Shown here in pieces: positions 26,641 through 35,476 of a stretch of DNA of 64,000 nt (position 1 is the first letter of the stretch; the number at the start of each line of letters is the position of its first letter). The position numbers were made by a program, and so were the translations under genes. The DNA is from Streptomyces inhibens (GTDB lineage Bacteria; Actinomycetota; Actinomycetes; Streptomycetales; Streptomycetaceae), in NCBI RefSeq assembly GCF_003389455.1, contig NZ_QUAC01000077.1, positions 1 through 64,000 of the forward strand, read 5' to 3'. Below the pieces are notes generated by a model. The model made no database searches and was not told the DNA's origin. It saw only the letters and a list, made by a program, of their open reading frames with translations.

Positions 26641-27657
26641 ATGCTCAGTGAACGCAGGCTGGAGGTGCTGCGCGCCATCGTTCAGGACTATGTCGGAACG
26701 GAGGAGCCGGTCGGCTCCAAGGCGCTCACCGAACGCCATCAGCTGGGGGTCTCCCCGGCCACCATCCGCAACGACATGGCGGCGCTGGAGGACGAGGGAT
26801 TCATCGCCCAGCCGCACACGAGCGCCGGGCGGATCCCGACCGACAAGGGCTATCGCCTCTTCGTCGACAAGCTGGCCGGCGTCAAACCGCTGTCCAGCCC
26901 CGAGCGGCGGGCGATCCAGAATTTCCTGGACGGCGCCGTCGACCTCGACGATGTCGTCGGCCGCACGGTCCGGCTGCTGGCGCAGCTGACCCGGCAGGTG
27001 GCGGTCGTGCAGTACCCGTCCCTGACGCGGTCCACGGTCCGCCATGTCGAGCTGCTGGCGCTGGCCCCGGCCCGGGTGATGCTCGTACTCATCACGGACA
27101 CCGGACGGGTCGAGCAGCGGCTCATCGACTGCCAGACGCCGTTCGGTGAGACCTCCTTGGCAGATCTGCGGGCGCGGCTCAACAGCCGGGTCGTGGGGCG
27201 CCGGTTCGCGGATGTTCCGCAGTTGGTGCAGGATCTCCCGGAGTCCTTCGAGCAGGACGACCGCGGCACGGTCTCGACAGTGCTGTCGGTGTTGCTGGAG
27301 ACTTTGGTGGAGGAGACCGAAGAGCGGCTGATGATCGGCGGTACCGCCAATCTCACGCGCTTCGGTCACGATTTCCCACTGACCATCCGGCCGGTGCTGG
27401 AGGCTCTTGAGGAGCATGTGGTGCTGCTCAAGCTGCTCGGGGAGGCCAAGGACTCGGGCATGACCGTACGTATCGGGCATGAGAATGCCCATGAAGGCCT
27501 GACGTCCACATCGGTCGTCGCGGTCGGCTACGGTTCGGGCGACGAGGCAGTCGCCAAACTCGGCGTGGTCGGACCGACCCGCATGGACTACCCCGGAACG
27601 ATGGGAGCGGTACGCGCAGTGGCACGTTACGTCGGACAAATCCTCGCGGAGTCGTAA
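26641..27657 (+). CDS. hrcA: heat-inducible transcription repressor HrcA
   Basis: Represses chaperone genes by binding CIRCE when folded with GroEL help. The 338-residue protein has the N-terminal winged helix ([36 protein letters not shown]), the [14 protein letters not shown] segment and the C-terminal GAF-like dimerisation domain ([30 protein letters not shown]). ATG 26641 matches the family start. Its stop TAA is followed directly by the GTG of dnaJ2, so the two are translationally coupled under the CIRCE promoter. Confidence 0.97.
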   Translation: MLSERRLEVLRAIVQDYVGTEEPVGSKALTERHQLGVSPATIRNDMAALEDEGFIAQPHTSAGRIPTDKGYRLFVDKLAGVKPLSSPERRAIQNFLDGAVDLDDVVGRTVRLLAQLTRQVAVVQYPSLTRSTVRHVELLALAPARVMLVLITDTGRVEQRLIDCQTPFGETSLADLRARLNSRVVGRRFADVPQLVQDLPESFEQDDRGTVSTVLSVLLETLVEETEERLMIGGTANLTRFGHDFPLTIRPVLEALEEHVVLLKLLGEAKDSGMTVRIGHENAHEGLTSTSVVAVGYGSGDEAVAKLGVVGPTRMDYPGTMGAVRAVARYVGQILAES

Positions 27658-28794
27658 GTGGCCACGGATTACTACTCGGTCCTCGGTGTCGGCCGCGATG
27701 CCTCGCAGGACCAGATCAAGAAGGCCTTCCGTCGGCTGGCGCGCGAGCTGCACCCGGACGTGAACCCGGATCCCAAGACCCAGGAGCGGTTCAAGGAGAT
27801 CAACGCCGCTTACGAGGTCCTGTCGGATCCGCAGAAGAAGCAGGTCTACGACCTGGGCGGCGACCCCCTCTCGCAGGCGGGCGGCGGCGCGGGCGCGGGC
27901 GGCTTCGGGGCGGGCTTCGGCAACTTCTCCGACATCATGGACGCGTTCTTCGGCACGGCCTCGCAGCGCGGACCGCGCTCGCGCACCCGCCGTGGCCAGG
28001 ACGCCATGATCCGGCTCGACATCGAGCTGAACGAAGCGGCCTTCGGCACCACCAAGGACATCCAGGTCGACACCGCCGTCGTGTGTACGACGTGCAGTGG
28101 CGAGGGCGCGGCGCCGGGCACCTCGGCGCAGACCTGTGACATGTGCCGCGGCCGCGGTGAGGTCTCGCAGGTCACCCGGTCCTTCCTCGGCCAGGTCATG
28201 ACGTCCCGGCCGTGTCCGCAGTGCCAGGGCTTCGGCACGGTCGTGCCGACGCCGTGCCCCGAGTGCGCCGGCGACGGACGGATCCGGTCCCGCCGCACCC
28301 TGACGGTCAAGATCCCGGCCGGTGTCGACAACGGCACCCGCATCCAGCTCGCGGGCGAGGGCGAGGTCGGCCCCGGCGGCGGCCCCGCCGGCGATCTCTA
28401 CGTCGAGATCCATGAGCTGCCGCACCAGGTCTTCCAGCGGCGCGGCGACGATCTGCACTGCACGGTCACCATCCCGATGACGGCGGCCTCACTGGGCACG
28501 AAGTGTCCGCTGGAGACGCTCGACGGGGTGGAGGAGATCGACGTCCGGCCCGGCACCCAGTCCGGTCAGTCGATCCCGCTGCACCAGCGCGGGGTGACGC
28601 ATCTGCGCGGCGGCGGCCGTGGCGATCTCATCGTCCATGTCGAGGTGCAGACGCCGTCCAAGCTCGACCCCGAGCAGGAGGAGCTGCTGCGCCGGCTGGC
28701 CAAGCTCCGCGGCGAGGAGCGGCCCACCGGGCAGTTTCAGCCGGGGCAGCAGGGGCTCTTCTCGCGCCTCAAGGACGCGTTCAACGGGCGGTAG
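27658..28794 (+). CDS. dnaJ2: chaperone protein DnaJ (second copy type)
   Basis: Hsp40 co-chaperone that stimulates DnaK ATPase. The 378-residue protein has a J-domain with HPDVNPD (the HPD motif) near residue 32, a Gly/Phe-rich linker (residues 75-95), four CxxCxGxG-type zinc repeats (CTTCSGEG, CDMCRGRG, CPQCQGFG, CPECAGDG) and the substrate-binding C-terminal beta domains. In Streptomyces one dnaJ lies with dnaK-grpE and another with hrcA; this is the hrcA-linked one. GTG start directly after the hrcA stop. Confidence 0.97.
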   Translation: MATDYYSVLGVGRDASQDQIKKAFRRLARELHPDVNPDPKTQERFKEINAAYEVLSDPQKKQVYDLGGDPLSQAGGGAGAGGFGAGFGNFSDIMDAFFGTASQRGPRSRTRRGQDAMIRLDIELNEAAFGTTKDIQVDTAVVCTTCSGEGAAPGTSAQTCDMCRGRGEVSQVTRSFLGQVMTSRPCPQCQGFGTVVPTPCPECAGDGRIRSRRTLTVKIPAGVDNGTRIQLAGEGEVGPGGGPAGDLYVEIHELPHQVFQRRGDDLHCTVTIPMTAASLGTKCPLETLDGVEEIDVRPGTQSGQSIPLHQRGVTHLRGGGRGDLIVHVEVQTPSKLDPEQEELLRRLAKLRGEERPTGQFQPGQQGLFSRLKDAFNGR

Positions 28795-28903
28795 ACCGGG
28801 CGCCGATGGCCCCGGGGAGTGACCCCGGGAGGACGCCATACCGGGCGGTAGGTCAAGCCCGCCCGGGTTCGGGACGAGGCGGTGGGCGTGACACGATGTG
28901 CTC

Positions 28904-29992
28904 ATGCCCACCGCACCGACCGATCTCTGCCGCTATCCGATCGTGCAGGCCCCGATGGCGGGAGGCGGCTCCGGACCCGAGCTTGCCGCCGCCGTCTGCG
29001 GCGCCGGCGGTCTCGGCTTCCTTGCCGCCGGTTACAAGACCGCCGACGGCATGTATCAGGAGATCAAACAGCTGCGCGGGCTGGCCGACCGGCCCTTCGG
29101 CGTCAATCTCTTCATGCCGCAGCCCACCCTGGCCGACAGCTCCGTCGTCGAGGTCTACCGTGAGCAGCTCGCGGGCGAGGCCACCTGGTACGAGACCGAG
29201 CTCGGTGACACCGACGGGCCCACCGACGACGGCTACGAGGCCAAGCTCGCCATCCTGCGGGAAGACCCGGTGCCGGTGGTGTCCTTCACCTTCGGCTGCC
29301 CCTCGCGCGCCGTCCTCGACGCCTTCGCCAAGGTCGGTACGTACACGGTCGTCACGGTCACCACGGCGGCCGAGGCACAGGCCGCGCAGTGGTCGGGCGC
29401 GGACGCGGTGTGTGTGCAGGGCGTGGAGGCGGGCGGCCATCAGGGCACCCACCGGGACGATCCGCATGCGGACGGGACCGGCGCGGGGCTGGGGCTGCTG
29501 GCGCTGCTCGGCCAGGTCCGTGAGGCCGTGCAGATCCCGGTGATCGCCGCGGGCGGACTGATGCGCGGGGCGCAGATCGCGGCGGTGCTGGCCGCCGGGG
29601 CGTCGATGGCGCAGCTGGGCACCGCCTTCCTCGCCACCCCCGAGTCGGGTGCCAATCCGCTGCACAAGCAGGCGCTGACCAACCCCCTGTTCACCCATAC
29701 CGAGTTGACCCGGGCGTTCTCCGGGCGGCCGGCCCGCGGGCTGGTGAACCGCTTCATGCGCGAGCACGGCCCGTACGCGCCCGCCGCCTATCCTGCCGTC
29801 CACTACCTCACCTCCACCGTGCGCAAGGCCGCGGCCAAGGCGGGCGACGCGCAGGGCCTGAACCTCTGGGCGGGGCAGGGGCACCGGCTGGCGCGGGAGC
29901 TGCCCGCCGGGCAGCTCATGGAGGTCCTGGCGGCCGAACTCGACGCCGCGCGCGCCGCGTTGAACCTCCCTCACGCCGGCAGCGCCTCATGA
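28904..29992 (+). CDS. nitronate monooxygenase (2-nitropropane dioxygenase family)
   Basis: An FMN flavoprotein that oxidises alkyl nitronates. The 362-residue TIM-barrel shows IVQAPMAGGG at the N-terminus, the FMN and substrate loop EAGGHQGTH with the catalytic His region, and the phosphate-binding IAAGGLMRGAQIAAVLAAGASMAQLGTAFL. ATG 28904 is chosen over the in-frame GTG two codons upstream. Its stop overlaps the rsmE start as ATGA, so the two are co-translated, though there is no obvious functional link. Short GC hairpins lie before it, after dnaJ2. Confidence 0.9.
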   Translation: MPTAPTDLCRYPIVQAPMAGGGSGPELAAAVCGAGGLGFLAAGYKTADGMYQEIKQLRGLADRPFGVNLFMPQPTLADSSVVEVYREQLAGEATWYETELGDTDGPTDDGYEAKLAILREDPVPVVSFTFGCPSRAVLDAFAKVGTYTVVTVTTAAEAQAAQWSGADAVCVQGVEAGGHQGTHRDDPHADGTGAGLGLLALLGQVREAVQIPVIAAGGLMRGAQIAAVLAAGASMAQLGTAFLATPESGANPLHKQALTNPLFTHTELTRAFSGRPARGLVNRFMREHGPYAPAAYPAVHYLTSTVRKAAAKAGDAQGLNLWAGQGHRLARELPAGQLMEVLAAELDAARAALNLPHAGSAS

Positions 29993-30732
29993 CCGCGCCG
30001 GTCTTCCTCGTCGACTCGCTCGCGGACGTACGGGCAGGCAGAACGCTGACCCTGGACGGCCCCGAGGGCCGGCACGCGGTGTCGGTGCGCCGGCTGCGGG
30101 TCGGTGAAGAGGTGGTGCTGACGGACGGCCACGGCGTCGGCGCCCAGGGCTCGGTCGCCGCCGTGGAGGGCAAGGACCGGCTCACCGTCGCGGTCGCGGA
30201 GCTGTGCACCGAGGAGCCGCCGAACCCCACGATCACCGTCGTCCAGGCGCTGCCCAAGGGCGACCGGGGCGAGCTGGCCGTCGAGACGATGACCGAGACC
30301 GGTGTGGACGCCATCGTGCCCTGGGCGGCGGCGCGTTGTGTCACCCAGTGGAAGGGTGAGCGGGCCGCCAAATCGCTGGGCAAATGGCGTGCCACCGCCC
30401 GCGAGGCGGGCAAGCAGTCGCGCCGGCTGACCTTCCCCGAGGTCGCGGACCCGCTGACGACGAAGCAGGTGGCGGCGCTGCTCGCCGACGCCGACTTCGC
30501 CGCCGTCCTCCACGAGGAAGGCAGCTCCCCGCTCGCCACCGCCGAACTCCCCGCCACCGGCCGCATCGTGCTCGTCGTCGGGCCCGAGGGCGGCGTCTCC
30601 CCGGAGGAGCTCACCGCCTTCGCCGAGGCCGGCGCCCAGCCCTACCGCCTCGGCCCGACCGTCCTGCGCACCTCCACGGCAGGCACCGCGGCGACGGCCC
30701 TCCTGCTGGGGCGCACGGGGCGCTGGAACTAG
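29989..30732 (+). CDS. rsmE: 16S rRNA (uracil(1498)-N3)-methyltransferase
   Basis: Methylates U1498 of 16S rRNA in the 30S subunit using S-adenosylmethionine. The 247-residue SPOUT enzyme has the N-terminal PUA-like domain (GPEGRHAVSVRRLRVGEEV) and the C-terminal trefoil knot with VQALPKGDRGELAVETMTETGV, VGPEGGVSPEE and RLGPTVLRTSTAGTAA. In many actinobacteria rsmE follows dnaJ2, as here after one intervening gene. Its end is marked by a perfect 9-bp hairpin. Confidence 0.96.
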   Translation: MTAPVFLVDSLADVRAGRTLTLDGPEGRHAVSVRRLRVGEEVVLTDGHGVGAQGSVAAVEGKDRLTVAVAELCTEEPPNPTITVVQALPKGDRGELAVETMTETGVDAIVPWAAARCVTQWKGERAAKSLGKWRATAREAGKQSRRLTFPEVADPLTTKQVAALLADADFAAVLHEEGSSPLATAELPATGRIVLVVGPEGGVSPEELTAFAEAGAQPYRLGPTVLRTSTAGTAATALLLGRTGRWN

Positions 30733-30811
30733 AGCCTGTCCGGCACTGATCCACCGGACAGGCCCGAGAGCCTGTCGGGCGGACCATGGCCGATAGGTCC
30801 AAGAGCCTGTC
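30731..30811 (+). repeat. three direct copies of AGAGCCTGTC after rsmE
   Basis: AGAGCCTGTC occurs at 30731 (with C following), 30767 and 30802, spaced about 35 bases. The first copy forms the left arm of the rsmE terminator. Confidence 0.65.
30735..30762. terminator. rsmE terminator
   Basis: CCTGTCCGG and CCGGACAGG form a perfect 9-bp stem, three bases after the stop codon region. It may also stop transcription from the convergent 826-codon gene. Confidence 0.65.
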
Positions 30812-30842
30812 GCGGGACCGCCCCGAAGGGCCGTGCCGCCGC

Positions 30843-33323
30843 TCAGTCGGCCGGTCGCACGATCGCGCCCGCCGTCGCGACCAGCTCCGTGAGGCTGCCG
30901 GCGAACGTCGGCAGAAGCCGGAGGCAGACCGTCCAGGCCTCGACGTCGGTGCCCAGATGCTCATCGGTGAGCGCAGCGGCGTACGCCCGGAGCTGCTGCC
31001 GGTCTTCTTGCCGGCCGGGGGAGTCGAGGGCGCGTATGAGGTGGGACAGGGCCGTTCGCGCGGGGGCCGAGCGGGTCAGCAGGTCCTCGGGGGTGAGCGC
31101 GCCGCGGTCGAGGGCCGGCTGGATACACGAGTGGTGGTAGTGACTGTCCTCGGGGGTGTGGGCCAGGAATTCCAGCAGCAGCTCGCGCGGGCAGTCGGCG
31201 CGCTCCGCGAGCGCCTCCGGGAGCCCGCGCGTCAGCTCGCCGGACCGGTACGCCTCCCGCAGCGCCGCCCAGGGGAGCACGATGCCGTCGCCGGTCAGCT
31301 TGTGCGGCTGCTGGCCGGCGTCGTAGGCCGGGGTCTTGTTGAGGAACGCCACCAGCTTGGCCGGGTCCTCCTCGGCGGCCAGTCGGGCGCGCAGCCGCGC
31401 CAGGCCGTCGGGGGCATCGAGGGCCTGCTCGGTCTGCCGGCGCAGGGTGACCGGGAGCCGGTCCATCGCCAGGATCTCGCGCACCGCGTCCGGCCCGCTG
31501 CGCTCCCATACGGCGATCAGCAGCCGCAGCCGGGCCGCCGGTATCCGGAGCTTCAGCCGCTCCATGAGCTTGCGGGCCACGCCCAGGTCACCGGATTCCA
31601 GGCCCGCGACGAGCCAGTGCCGGTAATGGCCGAGGTTGACCTCGTCCAGCGCCCGCAGCAGCTCGTCGGGGACGGTACGGGTGCCTCCGCCGCGCAGCCG
31701 GCCGGCGAGCATCCGCTCCCGCTCCCGCTGGTCGATGCGGCAGTGGAGGAAGAGAGCGGCGTCCACCCGCGGTTCGTCGAGATCGAGGAGGTGGGCGAGC
31801 TCCTCGGGGGAGAGGGAGTCGGTGGAGGCCTGTGAGACCGGCGCCGACACACCATGGGCGGCCACCACCGCGTCCCGGACGGCCGGGGCCGGCTCGCCGT
31901 ACACCAGGAGGTGCTGCACGGCACGCGCGTCGAAGTGCGGTACGACGGCGATCTGCGCCTCCTGGGAGGCGCACTCGAAGAGGCGGAGGAACGCGGCCCG
32001 GGACGCCTCGGGGGCGGTTGCGGGGAACACCGCCTCCAGAGGATGCGGCCAGGTGGTGTTGCGCTTCTTGCGGGAGGTGGCCGAGGCGGCGTCGGCGATC
32101 AGCTCGGCGACGCTGCCCCGGGCGCGCCCCGTCCGCGCGTAGCACGTCAGCCAGTTGACCGGGTCCGTGCCGAGCCGGTCGGCCAGGGCGGCGAGGGCCT
32201 TGCGGGTCGGCTCGTGGTCGTACGGCAGGGAACGGAGCACCTCGGCCGCCGGCGTCACTTCGGTCAGGACGCGGTCCACGGACAGCCGGCCCTCGCGGAT
32301 GCCGCGCCCGAGAACCTCCTCGAAGCGCAGCGTGCCCGCCCGCGCCTCGGCCCCCACCAGCGCCTCGAAGGGCAGCTCGGCGGCGAGCCGCGCGGTGATC
32401 ATCGGGTGCTCGCGGAAGCTCTCCATGACCAGGTCGTGGGGGCAGCCCTCCCACCCGATGAGCCCGAGCAGCCGGTTGCCGCTCCGATGCCTTGAGCCAT
32501 GACGGGTCTCCGTCCCGAAGGGCAGGCGGGCGTGCTCGCGCCGGACGAGCTCCCAGTCGAGGCCGTCGGGCTTCGCCGGAGAGCCGTGGCCGTCCCGGAC
32601 CATCAGCAGCGCCTGCAACGCGGCGGGGTCGGTCCACTCGCCGGCCGGCCGGCGCTCGCGCAGGAAGGATTCCGGGTCGGCGGCGGCCGCGGCCGACCGC
32701 ATCAGATCCAGCAGCCCGGGGTGGCCCAGATCGATGTCCGGGGCCTCCTCGACGGCACGGACGAACGCGGCGAGCCCTTCGCCACCGGCCAGTTGCACCA
32801 GGGCGATACCGGCGTCGAGCGCGGCCGGCAGCGGGAGGTTCGGCGCCAGCCGGACCAGGGAGTAGGCGATCAGCGCGGGGAACGGGCCGGTCAGCGCCGG
32901 TGCGAGCTCGACTCCGGTCGCCTCCTCCTGGAGCAGCGGAACGAGCCCGTCCTCCTCGTACCAGCGCGGGTCCGACGGGTCGGCGGCGCGCAGAACCGCC
33001 GCCAGCAGGCCCGGGATGTCCTTCACACGCCGCGGGTGCTGCGAGGCGGGGCGGTACCGCGCGTCCCACAGGGCACGGGCGATCGCCGGGTCGCCGGTCT
33101 CCGCCGCCCGCAGGAGGAACGCCTCGTGGTCGGCGGCCATCGCGGCGCGCAGCGAGGCGCCGCCCGGTCCGACCAGCTCGGCCACGACCTCTTCCGGCAG
33201 CCCGAACCGGTCGGAGAGCGCGGCCAGCAGCTCCGGGCGCAGCCGCTCGGCCAGCGCATCGGCGGTGTCCGGGCCGGCGAGCCGCAGTGCCTGGCGGAGC
33301 GCGGTGGAGGAGCTGGTGGTCAC
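30843..33323 (-). CDS. large helical protein of unknown function, damage-type promoter
   Basis: An 826-residue soluble protein with no family I recognise, no signal peptide and no membrane segment. It is strongly alpha-helical and Leu/Ala/Glu/Arg-rich, with repeated blocks of about 40-60 residues of the type PxxLxxLLxxR, which suggests an alpha-solenoid (HEAT-like) scaffold. GTG 33323 (VTTSSSTALRQALRLAG) is chosen because an AAGGGA ribosome site lies seven bases upstream on its strand; the frame is open further but lacks support. Its promoter has the TTGTCAGTG-N8-(-10) form of RecA-independent damage genes, so a stress-related scaffold is a fair guess only. Confidence 0.8.
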   Translation of the reverse strand: MTTSSSTALRQALRLAGPDTADALAERLRPELLAALSDRFGLPEEVVAELVGPGGASLRAAMAADHEAFLLRAAETGDPAIARALWDARYRPASQHPRRVKDIPGLLAAVLRAADPSDPRWYEEDGLVPLLQEEATGVELAPALTGPFPALIAYSLVRLAPNLPLPAALDAGIALVQLAGGEGLAAFVRAVEEAPDIDLGHPGLLDLMRSAAAAADPESFLRERRPAGEWTDPAALQALLMVRDGHGSPAKPDGLDWELVRREHARLPFGTETRHGSRHRSGNRLLGLIGWEGCPHDLVMESFREHPMITARLAAELPFEALVGAEARAGTLRFEEVLGRGIREGRLSVDRVLTEVTPAAEVLRSLPYDHEPTRKALAALADRLGTDPVNWLTCYARTGRARGSVAELIADAASATSRKKRNTTWPHPLEAVFPATAPEASRAAFLRLFECASQEAQIAVVPHFDARAVQHLLVYGEPAPAVRDAVVAAHGVSAPVSQASTDSLSPEELAHLLDLDEPRVDAALFLHCRIDQRERERMLAGRLRGGGTRTVPDELLRALDEVNLGHYRHWLVAGLESGDLGVARKLMERLKLRIPAARLRLLIAVWERSGPDAVREILAMDRLPVTLRRQTEQALDAPDGLARLRARLAAEEDPAKLVAFLNKTPAYDAGQQPHKLTGDGIVLPWAALREAYRSGELTRGLPEALAERADCPRELLLEFLAHTPEDSHYHHSCIQPALDRGALTPEDLLTRSAPARTALSHLIRALDSPGRQEDRQQLRAYAAALTDEHLGTDVEAWTVCLRLLPTFAGSLTELVATAGAIVRPAD

Positions 33324-33393
33324 GTGGTGGATCCCTTCGCGGAGCGGGCGTGCGGCCGTCCACGGAGCGGCGTTGTGCCGTCCGTACGAAAAG

Positions 33394-33416
33394 ATCGTGG
33401 CATGCCCCACTGACAA
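33394..33416 (-). promoter_or_regulatory. RecA-NDp (PafBC-type) promoter of the 826-residue protein
   Basis: On the minus strand: TTGTCAGTG (33416-33408), an 8-base spacer, then CACGAT (33399-33394). +1 is near 33387, with a 5' UTR of about 64 bases. The upstream half is identical to the holA promoter (TTGTCAGTGGGGC). Confidence 0.62.
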
Positions 33417-33420
33417 CGCG

Positions 33421-33462
33421 GCGGTGCGCCGACCGGCCCTCAGAGGCCCGTCGGCGCACCGC
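33421..33462. terminator. terminator after the OsmC gene, 13-bp stem
   Basis: GCGGTGCGCCGAC and GTCGGCGCACCGC pair perfectly, separating the OsmC gene from the downstream minus-strand gene and its own promoter. Confidence 0.75.
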
Positions 33463-33499
33463 CGTTCACACACAGGGGCCGGACCCGGCCGGCCTCCCG

Positions 33500-33928
33500 T
33501 CAGACCAGTGCGGCGTCCAGCGTGATGTTCTTGACGCCCGCCAGCGCCTGGCTCACCGGGCAGTTGGCCTTGGCGTCCTGGGCCGCCGCCTGGAACTCCT
33601 CCTCGGACAGACCGGGGACGCTGGCCCTGACGGTCAGCGCGATGGCGGTGATGCCCTCACCGGGCTGGAAGGTGACATCGGCCTGGGTGTCCAGGGCCGC
33701 GACGGTGTAGCCCTTGCCCGCCAGGCCGTGCGAGAAGGCCATGGAGTAGCAGGAGGAGTGGGCCGCCGCGATGAGCTCCTCGGGGCTGGTGACGCCGTTG
33801 GGCTGCTCCGCGCGGGCGGGCCAGTTCACGTCGTACGTACCGACCTTGGAGGACTCCAGGGCGACGGTGCCCTTGCCCTCCAGGAGGTTGCCTTCCCAGT
33901 GGGTCTTGGCGGTGCGCGTGGTTGCCAT
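33500..33928 (-). CDS. OsmC family peroxiredoxin
   Basis: A 142-residue hydroperoxide reductase of the OsmC family. The two redox cysteines lie in AAHSSCYSMAFSH (near residue 60) and KANCPVSQAL (near 126), and VTSPEELIAAAHSSC is the family signature. It reduces organic hydroperoxides and probably lipid peroxides in the cytosol, using small thiols (mycothiol or lipoyl proteins in this group). ATG 33928 follows GGGAG. It is a single gene with a terminator; -10 TAAGCT lies upstream on its strand (33977-33972). Confidence 0.93.
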   Translation of the reverse strand: MATTRTAKTHWEGNLLEGKGTVALESSKVGTYDVNWPARAEQPNGVTSPEELIAAAHSSCYSMAFSHGLAGKGYTVAALDTQADVTFQPGEGITAIALTVRASVPGLSEEEFQAAAQDAKANCPVSQALAGVKNITLDAALV

Positions 33929-34112
33929 GGTGCATAACTCCCGGTTGTGGGCGAAAGCTGTTCTGCGGGCCAGCTTAGTGATCCTCGGGCCCCGCGCCCT
34001 GCCGATCCGCCCCCGGCCGGGTCGGGGCGCCCCTCCCGGCGCACGGGCAGGTGGGACGGGGAGCCGCCCCTCCGGCCCACGGCCGCTGCAACGCCCCGTC
34101 GGGGTCGCCCGG

Positions 34113-34142
34113 TAGCATCCGAGGCCGTACGCACCGTGCGTA
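34113..34142 (+). promoter_or_regulatory. -10 element and 15-bp palindrome before the HIT gene
   Basis: TAGCAT (34113-34118) puts +1 near 34125. The perfect palindrome TACGCAC-C-GTGCGTA (34128-34142) follows at once. It could be an operator or a 5'-UTR hairpin. Confidence 0.42.
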
Positions 34143-34169
34143 GGACGGATGACCCGGGAGGAGCCACCG

Positions 34170-34529
34170 GTGGCGGGAGAACCGCAGGCCGACTGCCTGT
34201 TCTGCAAGATCGTGGCAGGGGAGGTGCCGGCGACCATCGTCCGGGAGACCGAGACCACCGTCGCGTTCCGCGACATCAACCCCCAGGCACCGACGCACGT
34301 TCTGGTGATCCCCAAGGTGCACTACCCGGACGCCGCGACCCTCGCCGTCGCCGAACCGCAGGTCATCGCCGACATACTGCGTGAGTCCCGCGAGGTCGCC
34401 GCCGAGGACAAGGTCGAGGACCGGGGCTACCGGGTCGTCTTCAACACCGGCGCCGGCGCGGGCCAGACCGTCTTCCACGCACATCTGCACGTGCTCGGCG
34501 GCCGCGGCCTCCAGTGGCCCCCCGGATAA
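34170..34529 (+). CDS. HIT domain protein (histidine triad hydrolase)
   Basis: A 119-residue nucleotide-binding hydrolase of the HIT superfamily (HinT type). The triad is seen in TVFHAHLHVLGG, with CLFCKIVAGEVPATIV at the N-terminus and HVLVIPKVHYPD in the middle. Members split adenosine phosphoramidates and related AMP conjugates. GTG 34170 is chosen because GGGAGGAG lies seven bases upstream; ATG 34149 in the same frame has no such site. It lies six bases before the RNase Z-like gene, so co-transcription is likely. Confidence 0.93.
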   Translation: MAGEPQADCLFCKIVAGEVPATIVRETETTVAFRDINPQAPTHVLVIPKVHYPDAATLAVAEPQVIADILRESREVAAEDKVEDRGYRVVFNTGAGAGQTVFHAHLHVLGGRGLQWPPG

Positions 34530-34535
34530 CCGATC

Positions 34536-35441
34536 GTGTCCGTACGTGAACTGGTCGTCCTCGGCACCGCAAGCCAGGTACCCACCCGGCACCGCAACCA
34601 CAACGGCTATCTGCTGCGGTGGGACGGCCAAGGGCTGCTCTTCGACCCTGGCGAGGGGACGCAGCGCCAGATGCTGCGCGCAGGGGTCGCGGCCCACGAC
34701 CTCAACCGGATCTGCGTCACGCACTTCCACGGTGACCACTCGCTGGGCCTGGCCGGGGTGATCCAGCGGATCAACCTGGACTGGGTGCCGCACCCGATCA
34801 CCGCGCACTACCCGGCCAGCGGGCAGCACTTCTTCGACCGGCTGCGCTATGCCACCGCGTACCGCGAGACGGTCCGGCTGGTCCAGCGGCCGGTCGCCGT
34901 CGACGGTGAGCTGGACCGCTCGAAGTCGTACGTCCTGGAGGCGCGCCGGCTCTCGCACCCCGTCGAGTCCTACGGCTACCGCCTCGTGGAGCCGGACTCG
35001 CGGCGGATGCTGCCGGAGCGGCTGGCGGCACACGGCATCACCGGGCCGGACATCGGGCGGCTCCAGCGGCTCGGCGAGCTGAACGGCGTCACCCTCGACG
35101 AGGTGAGCGAGGAGCGCCCCGGCCAGCGGTTCGCGTTCGTCATGGACACCCGGCTGTGCGAGGGCGTGCATGCGCTCGCGGAGGGGGTGGACATGCTCGT
35201 CATCGAGTCGACGTTCCTGGACGAGGACATCCAACTGGCGGTGGACCACGGCCACTTGACCGCCGGGCAGGCCGCGGAAGTGGCTGCCAAGGCGGGCGTA
35301 CGGCATCTTGTGCTGACGCACTTCTCGCAGCGCTACGCCGACCCGATGGAGTTCGAGCGGCAGGCACGCGCAGCGGGCTACACCGGCGAACTGACCATCG
35401 CCCAGGACCTGCTGCGCGTGCCCCTGCCCAAACGGCGCTGA
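34536..35441 (+). CDS. rnz: ribonuclease Z-like metallo-hydrolase
   Basis: A 301-residue MBL-fold enzyme of the RNase Z (ELAC) group, which matures tRNA 3' ends. Motif II is [10 protein letters not shown] (near residue 64); further metal ligands lie in [21 protein letters not shown] and [10 protein letters not shown], and the HST-type end of the active site is seen in [10 protein letters not shown]. The exosite arm region is short. GTG 34536 follows the HIT gene closely with no clear ribosome site, which suggests coupling. It converges with the acid phosphatase gene. Confidence 0.9.
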   Translation: MSVRELVVLGTASQVPTRHRNHNGYLLRWDGQGLLFDPGEGTQRQMLRAGVAAHDLNRICVTHFHGDHSLGLAGVIQRINLDWVPHPITAHYPASGQHFFDRLRYATAYRETVRLVQRPVAVDGELDRSKSYVLEARRLSHPVESYGYRLVEPDSRRMLPERLAAHGITGPDIGRLQRLGELNGVTLDEVSEERPGQRFAFVMDTRLCEGVHALAEGVDMLVIESTFLDEDIQLAVDHGHLTAGQAAEVAAKAGVRHLVLTHFSQRYADPMEFERQARAAGYTGELTIAQDLLRVPLPKRR

Positions 35442-35476
35442 GCGCCCGGCGTACGGGCTGCGGCTACGGGCTCCGG

